19,870 nt of DNA from Lachnospiraceae bacterium (GTDB lineage: Bacteria; Bacillota_A; Clostridia; Lachnospirales; Lachnospiraceae): the NCBI GenBank assembly GCA_009911175.1, contig QXWX01000091.1, positions 1 to 19,870 of the forward strand. Direction: 5' to 3'. The position numbers were made by a program, and so were the translations under genes. Below are positions 13,528 through 19,870 of the stretch, piece by piece. Each line of letters starts with the position of its first letter. Positions within the stretch are counted from its first letter, which is position 1. The notes under the pieces are model-generated. The model was not told the DNA's origin. It was given only the letters and a program-made list of their open reading frames with translations, and searched no databases.

Positions 13528-14319
13528 TTAAATACTGCTTGGTCGTAGTATTTTTTTGCTCAATTCTGCAATAAAATCATACGTAAGCGTAGGTGCTGAT
13601 TTAGCAACAAGGTCAACAGATACACCATTTTCCAAAAGGTTTGTTGCCATTTTTATTTCAGTTTGTTTTGTTTTTTCCGCTGCATACTCCTCTACTACCT
13701 GACACATAATGGACGCTCCCTCCTTGGTTTTTTTGAAAAAATTAACTCGGCTGCAGGTTTTCGGAAACTTAGGGTTTTGACCAACACTTTTCTTAAAGTA
13801 TTGCATTAGCTCTGCAATATCACTTTTGTCATCGACAGCTATATTTACATAAATTTCATGCGTTCCATTTTCTACAATGGTTCCTGTTTCTTTGATAACA
13901 TGGTCGATATGGTAAATGGTACGTTTCTCACAAAAGATATCAAACTTTGAAATGAAAATAATATATACATCCGGGAGTTCTTTATAGTCGAGTCCCTTTT
14001 CTACGAAAATAGTATCTATATTGGAACGATTGAAACGCACCCGTCTTTGATGGTCATCATCGTCTTCTTTTTGCACTTCGCAGTTTATGATAGAATGGTT
14101 TTCATCTTCGCAGATCAAGTCCAACACAACGGAATGTGCCCCGATATTTCTTAAAAAACGCTGTACTTTGGATTCGATTACCCTTAATTTCGGCTTTTCA
14201 AGGATAATTCTTAACATTTCCTCAACAACTTCTCTGTCCTCTGCTATTTTCTGAAAAAACACATCGTCAATAATATTCAGTTTAGAGACAAATGCTTTCT
14301 GCTCTTCATATGTCTGCAT
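13528..14319 (-). CDS. PD-(D/E)XK nuclease-family transposase-like protein (Rpn family)
   Basis: This 263-residue protein belongs to the Rpn / PD-(D/E)XK nuclease-family transposase group (COG5464-like). The catalytic core is visible as SVVLDLICEDENHSIINCEV followed by QKEDDDDHQRR, giving the D...ExQ signature; KGLDYKELPDVYIIFIS and YVNIAVDDKSDIAELMQYF are also typical. Such proteins stimulate recA-independent recombination or act as DNA endonucleases and are very common in Firmicutes genomes. ATG 14319 is preferred over ATG 14334 because AAAGGA lies 6 bases before it. The protein appears full length. Its flanks hold remnants of other genes, in line with a recombination-prone spot. No inverted repeats bounding it as a mobile element were found. 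Confidence 0.8.
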   Translation of the reverse strand: MQTYEEQKAFVSKLNIIDDVFFQKIAEDREVVEEMLRIILEKPKLRVIESKVQRFLRNIGAHSVVLDLICEDENHSIINCEVQKEDDDDHQRRVRFNRSNIDTIFVEKGLDYKELPDVYIIFISKFDIFCEKRTIYHIDHVIKETGTIVENGTHEIYVNIAVDDKSDIAELMQYFKKSVGQNPKFPKTCSRVNFFKKTKEGASIMCQVVEEYAAEKTKQTEIKMATNLLENGVSVDLVAKSAPTLTYDFIAELSKKILRPSSI

Positions 14320-14503
14320 AAAAGATCCTTTCATAAATATTGTAGCTTCTTTTATACTTAGTATACCATGGATTTATGGATACTCAATGGAAATTTTTAA
14401 TTAGCTGGCGTATTTTGGACATTTTCTATGGGCAGTTTTTCATATCCGAATAGAGATTCACAAGTGTCTAAAACGGAATAGTGAAAAAATAGTGTAATTT
14501 TAG

Positions 14504-14532
14504 TGGAAAAATAATTTAGAAAACGGTATAAT
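14504..14532 (+). promoter_or_regulatory. Promoter upstream of Fic fragment
   Basis: TGGAAA (14504-14509), 17 bases and TATAAT (14527-14532), followed by GGAGGT at 14548-14553 and TTG at 14561. The rest of 14335-14500 shows nothing recognisable. Confidence 0.5.
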
Positions 14533-14560
14533 AATTATCAGCGAAATGGAGGTGGACGAT

Positions 14561-14713
14561 TTGATAAGGGTAACACTTACGAATGAAATCTTAAAAAGGA
14601 TATCGGAGATTGATGAAAATCGTTTTTCTCTTAGCACGATAGATCTGCCGCCAGTTACAAAGAATCGGCTTAAAAAAAACTCCAAGAAAAAAAGCTCCTA
14701 TAAGAGCAGTTAA
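14561..14713 (+). pseudogene. Fic-family protein, N-terminal fragment
   Basis: Fifty codons from TTG 14561, with GGAGGT 7 bases upstream, read NEILKRISEIDENRFSLSTI, then DLPPVTKNRLKKNSKKKSSY and stop at KSS. This matches the start of large Fic proteins, where ELPP...NRLRKNSKKKSSYASNKIEGN precedes the Fic core. In this gene the frame is lost right after SSY, before the inhibitory helix and the HxFx(D/E)GNGR active site. Fic enzymes AMPylate target proteins and many act as toxins. Only the first part remains, under what looks like an intact promoter and ribosome site. Confidence 0.65.
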
Positions 14714-14714
14714 T

Positions 14715-14879
14715 ATGACGAAGAGAACTATTTTGAGTGAGAAATTTGAAGACAATAAGGCTGCTGCTGAATGGGGGATTAGGCAAGCAGAATTGATTAA
14801 AAAAAGTGAAGATATAACGAGGAGGTTAGCGGAAAAATATTTACCTATTATTTTATCGCGTAATGAAAGGAACAATTAG
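14715..14879 (+). CDS. Small open frame of unknown function
   Basis: A 54-residue frame starts one base after the Fic-fragment stop and reads KAAAEWGIRQAELIKKSEDI and ITRRLAEKYLPIILSRNERN, ending TAG. It is charged and helical, without Cys or membrane segments. Its position suggests that it is the remaining tail of a second broken gene joined to the Fic head, but it could be a small coupled protein. There is no clear Shine-Dalgarno sequence. I do not recognise it. Confidence 0.3.
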   Translation: MTKRTILSEKFEDNKAAAEWGIRQAELIKKSEDITRRLAEKYLPIILSRNERNN

Positions 14880-14938
14880 CGGCAAGAATAAAGATATTCA
14901 TTTAAGGCTGCACTCAAGCACATCAGACATATACTATG

Positions 14939-14980
14939 AAAAAAGGGGCGAACGCCAAACTAACCTCCGCCCTTCGCCCC
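14939..14980 (-). terminator. Rho-independent terminator of the BceAB-RS-like operon
   Basis: On the - strand the GC-rich stem TTCGCCCC/GGGGCGAA (14973-14980 with 14945-14952) is followed by six T (14944-14939). It lies just after the histidine kinase stop. Confidence 0.85.
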
Positions 14981-14986
14981 CCCCTT

Positions 14987-15997
14987 TCATCCAACAACCG
15001 GAAACACGATCCGTACTTCAAACCCTTTCCCCCATTCCGAATTGGCATCCAAAGACAGGTTCAGCTCTTTGGCCATCTCTTTGGCGAGATACAGCCCCAT
15101 ACCGGTGGCTTTTTTTCTTCCTTCACCGGAATCGCCGGTAAATCCCTTTTCGAAAATATAGGGAAGGTCGCAGCTTCGAACTCCCATACCGTTGTCCCGG
15201 ATACTCAGCACATGGCAGTCATTTTCCATAAAAAATCTGAAGATAAGCTCCGGCTCTTTGCCGCAATATTTTATGGAATTACTGATCACCTGCCGCAGGA
15301 GAAAACGCAGCCCTCTCCGGTCGGAGCAGACCGTCTGCTCGGTCATGTCCGCCTGTATCTGAAACTGTTTTTCCTCCAGCAAAGGTTTATAATCCTCCAG
15401 AACCTCCTCCACACATCCCCTGACAGAAATATGTTCGAACAGGTAGTCCTTCCTCGACCCTTTCAGACGCGCGTAAAACAGCATCTGATCCACGGACTCC
15501 TGCAGGCGGTTCTGGATATAGTCCAGCTTGCAGCTAACGGTTTCGGACAATTCCTCTCTACGGTTGTCCAGAAGCAACGTCAGCAGGGAAAGCGGCGTTT
15601 TGGCTTCGTGCGCCCAGGCTTCCACGTATTCTTCATAATCATTCATCTGCTCCAGAAGCCCGATATAAGCATTCTGCTTGTCACGCAGGCATCTGCCCAG
15701 CAGGCGGACAGCCTCCCCCTGGGCCGGAACCAGAACCCCCAGCAGCCGTTCCTCATGGTACTCATCGGGATTCGCCAGAAAATCCAAAAATACCTGCTCT
15801 CTTTTTTCTTCCAGACGAACCAGTACAAAGCATATTGCGGAAAACATCAAAAGCACTGCCAGCAGGAGCAAAGCCGACATCGCATAAAATGCATCCAGAT
15901 CCGCAATCCACAGCAGAACGGTGAAAAACACGTCAACCCCAAACAGGAGCAGAAGCCAGGGCAAATACCGCAGAATTTTTTGAAATTTACGCTTCAT
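14987..15997 (-). CDS. BceS-like intramembrane-sensing histidine kinase
   Basis: This 336-residue membrane kinase has two N-terminal membrane helices (about 12-31 and 37-60) joined by a loop of only a few residues (ADLDAF), the sign of intramembrane-sensing kinases that lack their own input domain. It has a His box WAHEAKTPLSLL (His130), N box RQVISNSIKYC, G1 IRDNGMGV, F box IFEKGFTG and G2 ATGMGLYLAKEMA. In BceS-type systems the signal is transport activity of the partner BceAB transporter, encoded here upstream in the same operon. ATG 15997 is chosen because it has GGAGGAG upstream; the gene overlaps the response regulator by 11 bases, so it is coupled. It is followed by a strong terminator. 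Confidence 0.9.
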   Translation of the reverse strand: MKRKFQKILRYLPWLLLLFGVDVFFTVLLWIADLDAFYAMSALLLLAVLLMFSAICFVLVRLEEKREQVFLDFLANPDEYHEERLLGVLVPAQGEAVRLLGRCLRDKQNAYIGLLEQMNDYEEYVEAWAHEAKTPLSLLTLLLDNRREELSETVSCKLDYIQNRLQESVDQMLFYARLKGSRKDYLFEHISVRGCVEEVLEDYKPLLEEKQFQIQADMTEQTVCSDRRGLRFLLRQVISNSIKYCGKEPELIFRFFMENDCHVLSIRDNGMGVRSCDLPYIFEKGFTGDSGEGRKKATGMGLYLAKEMAKELNLSLDANSEWGKGFEVRIVFPVVG

Positions 15998-16670
15998 GAG
16001 GCTCCTCCTCCGTAAAACGATATCCCAGCCCGCGCACCAAAACAATCTGTCGGCGCATCCTCAATCCCGCCAGTGTCTTTTTCAGCCGTGTCAGATTCAC
16101 CTGGAGGGCATTTTCATCGATAAATTCCGTTGTCCCCCAGATTGCCATGCACAGCTCTTCCTTCGAAACGGCCTCCTCCCCATGGAGCAGAAACATTTCC
16201 AGAATTTTCCCCTGGTTTCTTGGAAGGACTACGGAGCTGTTATGGATATACAGCGTATAGGTCTGACGGTCCAGAAGGCATTCCGGGCCTTCCAGCAGAT
16301 TTTGCCGTCCCTCATAGCGTTTCAATACATTTGACACACGGGCCAGCAGCCGTTCTTTCCTGCATGGTTTTATCAAATATTCGTCGGCGCCCAGATTCAG
16401 CGCGTGAAGCTCGTCCTGCAGCTGATCGCGGGACGTCAGTACAAGAACCGGGATGCTGCTTTTTTGCTTGATTTCCCGGCAGATCTGGAAACCGCTGCTC
16501 ACAGGCAGGTTCAGATCCAACAGCACCAGATCCGGTGAAAGCTTCAAAAGCTGCTTTGCAGCATCCCCAAATTCACTGATCTCTTCCACCTCATAGTCCG
16601 CTTTTTGCAGAATGCCGGATAACTCTTCCCGCATAAAAAGTTCATCTTCTACAATTGCAATCCGCTTCAT
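15987..16670 (-). CDS. BceR-like OmpR-family response regulator
   Basis: This 227-residue protein has a receiver domain (VEDE near residue 7, phosphorylated Asp52 in LLDLNLPVSSG, TS after VLVL, Lys in EYLIKPCRKER) and a C-terminal winged-helix DNA-binding domain (LLHGEEAVSKEELCMAIWG, NALQVNLTRLKKTL, GLGYRF). This is the OmpR/PhoB layout. Together with the adjacent intramembrane kinase and FtsX-type ABC transporter it forms a BceRS-like pair, which would turn on the transporter operon when peptide antibiotics are met. GGGAGG lies 8 bases before ATG 16670, within the gap of about 48 bases after the permease stop, so the gene has its own ribosome site. Confidence 0.92.
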   Translation of the reverse strand: MKRIAIVEDELFMREELSGILQKADYEVEEISEFGDAAKQLLKLSPDLVLLDLNLPVSSGFQICREIKQKSSIPVLVLTSRDQLQDELHALNLGADEYLIKPCRKERLLARVSNVLKRYEGRQNLLEGPECLLDRQTYTLYIHNSSVVLPRNQGKILEMFLLHGEEAVSKEELCMAIWGTTEFIDENALQVNLTRLKKTLAGLRMRRQIVLVRGLGYRFTEEEPHEA

Positions 16671-16718
16671 AGATCTGTCCTCCCTAACCAATTTACGCCG
16701 CATATGGTTCTGCCCGGG

Positions 16719-18785
16719 TCATTCTTCCCGCTCCAGCTCCGTCAATGTCAGCAGATAACGGTCGCTTGATTTTTTCACCGCGGCAACATAAATATATTCT
16801 AACACACACAGCCCTGAAATCATAACTATAGAAAGCATGATCATCTGTAAAAAATGTTCCTTTGCATCCGGTGATAAAAGTCCGGTAAGCAATGCGCGTA
16901 CTCCAAACACACTGCTGCATGCGGCGGCCACGGTGGGGATTCCAAAATACCAGTTGATCTGTTTTCTGGCGGATCTGCATAAGGTCTTATACGAAGCCCC
17001 CAGACGGATCAATGTCCGGTAACGGCGGTTTACATTCTGCTGGCCCATCAGGAACTGTACGCCGATGACCGTATTTGCAATAATCAGAAATATAACCGCA
17101 AGGTAGATCGTAATATAACTGGCAGACACCATATAAAACATCTGCCGTCCCATATTCTGCAGGTAGCTCTCATACTGTAGACCTGTTTTGTCCAGCTCCC
17201 TGTTCATATCCGATATGACGGACATAAGACTTGCCGTTTGGATCGTTTTTTCATCCAAAACACCGTCGAGATAAATTTCACACTCTCCCTGAGTATAGTA
17301 TTCAAACATTTCATCCGGAACGATCAGCGCAAAAGCCAATGTAATCGAACGGTCCGTCACCACGTCCGTTGTCTGCACCGGGCCTGTCAGATAGAATGCA
17401 TCCCCATCCAGCAAGGCTTCCGGCTTTGTTTCCAGAATACGGTTCAGCATTTGCCGCATTTCCTCCGAGCTGAATCCGCTGTCCATATACACAGCCGCTT
17501 CCTCTGCATCCAGCTTCAGTTCCGGCATGTCTGCCGCGGCCAAAAGCCGGTTATAGCCGCTCAGGGAAATCAGATAGGGGGTGTAGTATTTCATATTATT
17601 CAAAAGCCGGCCGCTGATTTCGGCAGGCTGCATTCCATCCAGTTCCTCCATCAGCCGATCCATTTTTAATACATCTTCTCTATCTTCCCCGGTCCGGCTT
17701 TGAACCATTCCGATCTTTATTTCAAATAAATCTGAAAACCGGGAATCCAGTCCATGATCCGAAAGCTGCTGTCTGATTGCCGCAGCCTCCTCACTGCTTT
17801 CCACATACGCAAAGGTATAATCCAATACATGGGGTTCCGATTTTCCGTAAAAACCCGCAATGGCCACGCCCGAGCCAAAGCAGCACATGGCAGCCAGAAT
17901 CAGCAGGGAGCAGACCGCAAGCGTACCGGATTGGTAAATCACCGTCTCCTCAACCTGCCGAAAATGAAAGACATGAAGCTGCCGGTCACGTTTTCCGGCT
18001 TTCACCAACAGGCCGATCGGAAAACGAAGTCCCCAGAAAAGCGCCATGGTTCCCACCAGCCCGAACATCACAGCGGCTGTCATCTGCCGGACATAAATCC
18101 ACGCTTCCCCTCTGGTCACGCTGGTATAGGCAATGAGCAGGCAAATGATCCCGGCTATGAGAGAGGCCCCATAGACAGGCGCAGGAAGCTGCTTCTTTTC
18201 CCCCTTCGGCATTTCTGCCAGCAGGGAATCTATTTCCTGCCTGCTGATCTTTCCGCTGAGAATCAAAAATGCGGCGAATTTGATCAGGAGGAATCCCCCT
18301 GCCGTCCAGAACATTGCCTCAAGTGAAAAGGAAACCTGATGCCCCACAATGCTGATTCCGACCAGGCGTGCCGTGATCAGGCTGATCAGCTCTGACAGCA
18401 TGAGTGAAACCGGCAGCCCGACGGCCAGTAAAATCAGACTGTTCCGAAGATCCTCGGCCAACAGCATGGTAAATAATTTGCTTCGTCGCATCCCCAGGAT
18501 CAGATAAACGCCGAACTCGTGCTTGCGCCGTTCCATCTGAAACCTGCTGGCATAATAAATAAGAAAGAACAGGATCACCAGGGCCATTCCATAAAATACC
18601 GGGATCATGGACATCAGTTTATTGACCGCGTCACTCTCCATTTTGGATAAAAAAATCATCACATCCTGACGGGGCAATGCCAGGATAATATAAAATACAA
18701 TGATTGCTGCCAGCATAGAACCAAAAAACAAGCCGTTTTCTTTCCGGTTCCTTTTGCTGTTGCGTGAGACCAGTTTAGAGAACAT
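16719..18785 (-). CDS. BceB-like FtsX-family ABC transporter permease
   Basis: This protein of 688 residues has ten predicted membrane helices. Seven come first (e.g. GLFFGSMLAAIIVFYIILAL, FYGMALVILFFLIYYA, LLILAAMCCFGSGVAIAGF). Then there is an extracellular domain of about 220 residues with Asp/Glu-rich stretches, and finally three helices (YITIYLAVIFLIIANTVIG, VAAACSSVFGVRALL, IMLSIVMISGLCVLEY). A large domain between helices 7 and 8 is the hallmark of BceB/VraG-type permeases, which remove peptide antibiotics such as bacitracin from their lipid target and signal to the kinase. ATG 18785 has GGAGGTGG upstream; an earlier GTG at 18797 is possible. It overlaps the ATPase gene by 11 bases. 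The extracellular domain sets specificity, which cannot be read directly. Confidence 0.9.
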   Translation of the reverse strand: MFSKLVSRNSKRNRKENGLFFGSMLAAIIVFYIILALPRQDVMIFLSKMESDAVNKLMSMIPVFYGMALVILFFLIYYASRFQMERRKHEFGVYLILGMRRSKLFTMLLAEDLRNSLILLAVGLPVSLMLSELISLITARLVGISIVGHQVSFSLEAMFWTAGGFLLIKFAAFLILSGKISRQEIDSLLAEMPKGEKKQLPAPVYGASLIAGIICLLIAYTSVTRGEAWIYVRQMTAAVMFGLVGTMALFWGLRFPIGLLVKAGKRDRQLHVFHFRQVEETVIYQSGTLAVCSLLILAAMCCFGSGVAIAGFYGKSEPHVLDYTFAYVESSEEAAAIRQQLSDHGLDSRFSDLFEIKIGMVQSRTGEDREDVLKMDRLMEELDGMQPAEISGRLLNNMKYYTPYLISLSGYNRLLAAADMPELKLDAEEAAVYMDSGFSSEEMRQMLNRILETKPEALLDGDAFYLTGPVQTTDVVTDRSITLAFALIVPDEMFEYYTQGECEIYLDGVLDEKTIQTASLMSVISDMNRELDKTGLQYESYLQNMGRQMFYMVSASYITIYLAVIFLIIANTVIGVQFLMGQQNVNRRYRTLIRLGASYKTLCRSARKQINWYFGIPTVAAACSSVFGVRALLTGLLSPDAKEHFLQMIMLSIVMISGLCVLEYIYVAAVKKSSDRYLLTLTELEREE

Positions 18786-19548
18786 TTGCACTGCCACCTC
18801 CCAACTGCGCCATCATCATCAGTATCCTCTCATAGAATAACGGCCTTGTTTCATCCGGGATATCCCGACGCAGCTCATGAAAAAGCACTCCGTCCTGGAT
18901 AAACAGTATCCGGCTGCAGTAACTTGCCGCGTTGGAATCATGTGTCACCATGAGGATTGTAGCATGTTCATCCTGGTTCAATCCGGCCAGCTTCTCCATC
19001 AGCGCCTTTGCATTTTTCGAATCTAAGGCTCCGGTGGGCTCGTCCGCAAGGATAATACCGGGATTCAGGATCAGCGCCCTGGCAGCCGCGATCCTCTGTT
19101 TTTGTCCCCCTGACATCTGTACGGGAAATTTATCCAGAACGTCTGTCACTTCCAGATACGATGCCAGTTTTTCGAGCCGTGTCCTGCTCTCCTGCTCCGG
19201 CACGCCGTGAAGGGACAGCGGAAGCAGAATATTTTCACGCCCGGTCAGGTTATCCAGCAGTTCAAAATTCTGGAATAAATATCCGATCTCCCTGCCCCGG
19301 TAGTCTGCCAGCTCCGCCCCGCTAAAGCTTAAAACCTGCCTGCCCTTCATCATGATGCTGCCGCTGCCCGGCCGGGTCACGGCTGCAATGCAGTTCAGCA
19401 GCGTAGATTTTCCCGACCCGCTGCAGCCCATAATCCCCAGAAATTCCCCGGGCATTACCTGAAATGTAATACCGTCCAGCGCCTTTGTCTGGTTCGGATT
19501 TTTGCCGTAATATTTTTTCAGAGATTCAATTTCGAGAATTGGTTCCAT
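18775..19548 (-). CDS. BceA-like ABC transporter ATPase
   Basis: This 257-residue ATPase has every motif: Walker A GCSGSGKST (41-49), Q-loop YLFQNFELL, signature VQMSGGQKQR, Walker B IILADEPTGALD and H-loop MVTHD. It belongs to the MacB/LolD/BceA group, which works with FtsX-type permeases. It is the first gene of the - strand operon ATPase-permease-regulator-kinase. GGGAGG lies 9 bases before the ATG. A C-terminal extension (FHELRRDIPDETRPLFYERI) is usual in BceA-type proteins. It provides the energy for peptide-antibiotic removal by the permease. Confidence 0.93.
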   Translation of the reverse strand: MEPILEIESLKKYYGKNPNQTKALDGITFQVMPGEFLGIMGCSGSGKSTLLNCIAAVTRPGSGSIMMKGRQVLSFSGAELADYRGREIGYLFQNFELLDNLTGRENILLPLSLHGVPEQESRTRLEKLASYLEVTDVLDKFPVQMSGGQKQRIAAARALILNPGIILADEPTGALDSKNAKALMEKLAGLNQDEHATILMVTHDSNAASYCSRILFIQDGVLFHELRRDIPDETRPLFYERILMMMAQLGGGSANVL

Positions 19549-19569
19549 CTTTTTTTGCCTCCCTTTTTG

Positions 19570-19625
19570 ATCATGTATTTATGATACCACAGGGCGGCTC
19601 CTGGTAACACTTACATCTGATGAAA
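19570..19625 (-). promoter_or_regulatory. Promoter region of the BceAB-RS-like operon
   Basis: On the - strand TATCAT, ending about 30 bases before the ATPase start, may be the -10. Further upstream, + strand TTACA-TCTG-ATGAA (around 19611-19624) keeps the left half of the BceR-type operator (TNACA-N4-TGTAA) but not the right half. Operator assignment is tentative. Confidence 0.3.
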
Positions 19626-19641
19626 GGGTTGGGAGATCAAA

Positions 19642-19677
19642 GTTACTGAGAGCACCCGTTTAGATGTGAACAATAAC
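19642..19677. repeat. GTTAC hairpin repeat, short form, degenerate copy
   Basis: GTTACTG (19642-19648), then AGAGCACCC, and a right end GATGTGAACAATAAC (to 19677) align with the 6163-6196 copy (GTTACTG, CACCC, GGGTGTGAACAGTAAC). The outer stem has one change that pairs as G-U only on the - strand, and the inner stem is reduced to CAC/GTG. Confidence 0.55.
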
Positions 19678-19801
19678 AGATGTGGAATTTAGCAGCGGTA
19701 CAGGGAAAGGATCTGAAATTAAATATCAGATGGTCGTAGACGGTACTGCTGCGGTTTCGGATGGAGTGACGGCATATTGGGCGCCCGCTGGGTTATACTA
19801 G
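19670..19801 (+). pseudogene. C-terminal gene fragment containing DGVTAYW
   Basis: A start-less frame directly after the hairpin reads SSGTGKGSEIKYQMVVDGTA, AVSDGVTAYWAPAGLY and stops at TAG. DGVTAYW recurs near 7076-7096 with synonymous codons. The family is not recognised. It looks like the tail of a gene cut by the repeat. Confidence 0.35.
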
Positions 19802-19870
19802 TACAGCATTGCGTAATTAACGGTGAATTCTGCACCTGCTATTTCTGCCAGTTCTGCGTTGTCGTCAATC
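19798..19870 (-). CDS. 3' end of a gene running off the window
   Basis: The - strand is open from the window edge to TAG at 19800-19798, reading DDNAELAEIAGAEFTVNYAM and LY. Only 23 codons are visible, so no product can be named. It converges on, and overlaps by four bases, the + strand fragment. Confidence 0.35.
   Translation of the reverse strand, partial: IDDNAELAEIAGAEFTVNYAMLY

Noticed and set aside
14936..16015. 359-codon + strand frame
   Set aside because: It is entirely antisense to the histidine kinase, which has every expected motif, and contains the operon terminator.
1..19870. tRNA, rRNA, CRISPR arrays or prophage structural genes
   Set aside because: None was seen. The repeats present are dispersed hairpins, not regularly spaced, and no tRNA cloverleaf was recognised.

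Overview
The window looks like a chromosomal segment of a gut-type Clostridia bacterium, most likely Lachnospiraceae. The reasons are strong GGAGG-type ribosome sites, a pair of flavoenzymes resembling BaiCD and BaiH of bile-acid-converting clostridia, a BceAB-RS-like peptide-resistance module, Rpn/PD-(D/E)XK proteins typical of this family, and codon use that alternates between GC-rich (core) and AT-rich (accessory) blocks. Species cannot be named from the sequence alone.

Layout. (1) 113-4012: two adjacent + strand genes for large Fe-S/FMN/FAD reductases, BaiCD-like then BaiH-like, probably one transcript. (2) About 4060-9970: an AT-rich accessory island built from short modules. Three modules start with the same arrangement, a GTTAC...GTAAC hairpin followed by a conserved ~74-bp promoter-like repeat (TATACT-N17-TATAAT). 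These lead into unrelated genes: a DinB-like protein, a QueG-like Fe-S protein and a SAM methyltransferase. The island also holds an Rpn-like gene interrupted by an amber codon, a MITE-like composite repeat, an HD-hydrolase remnant, a BtrH-like protein and a short XRE regulator. (3) 9970-12100: a graveyard of purine/nucleoside-type genes: a nucleoside hydrolase with an amber codon inside its metal-binding motif, the C-terminal part of a SAM hydroxide adenosyltransferase, and a headless, frameshifted GntR/UTRA regulator. (4) 12111-14879: a DUF2442 gene, a translationally coupled ferredoxin plus NapH-like membrane Fe-S protein, a PD-(D/E)XK (Rpn-family) gene, and a Fic N-terminal fragment. (5) 14987-19548: an intact - strand operon ordered ATPase, permease, response regulator, histidine kinase, ending in a strong terminator; it is a BceAB-RS-like antimicrobial-peptide sensing and resistance module. 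(6) 19640-19870: another hairpin copy and two gene ends.

The most unusual feature is the family of hairpin repeats. There are three copies of exactly 57 bp and four shorter copies of 34-43 bp, several joined to promoters. In two of the 57-bp copies the base changes keep pairing by G-U wobble, which suggests that an RNA structure is under selection. The island looks as if it was assembled by these modules. The reductase pair is the most interesting metabolic content, with steroid, bile-acid or other enoate reduction as the likely type of chemistry.
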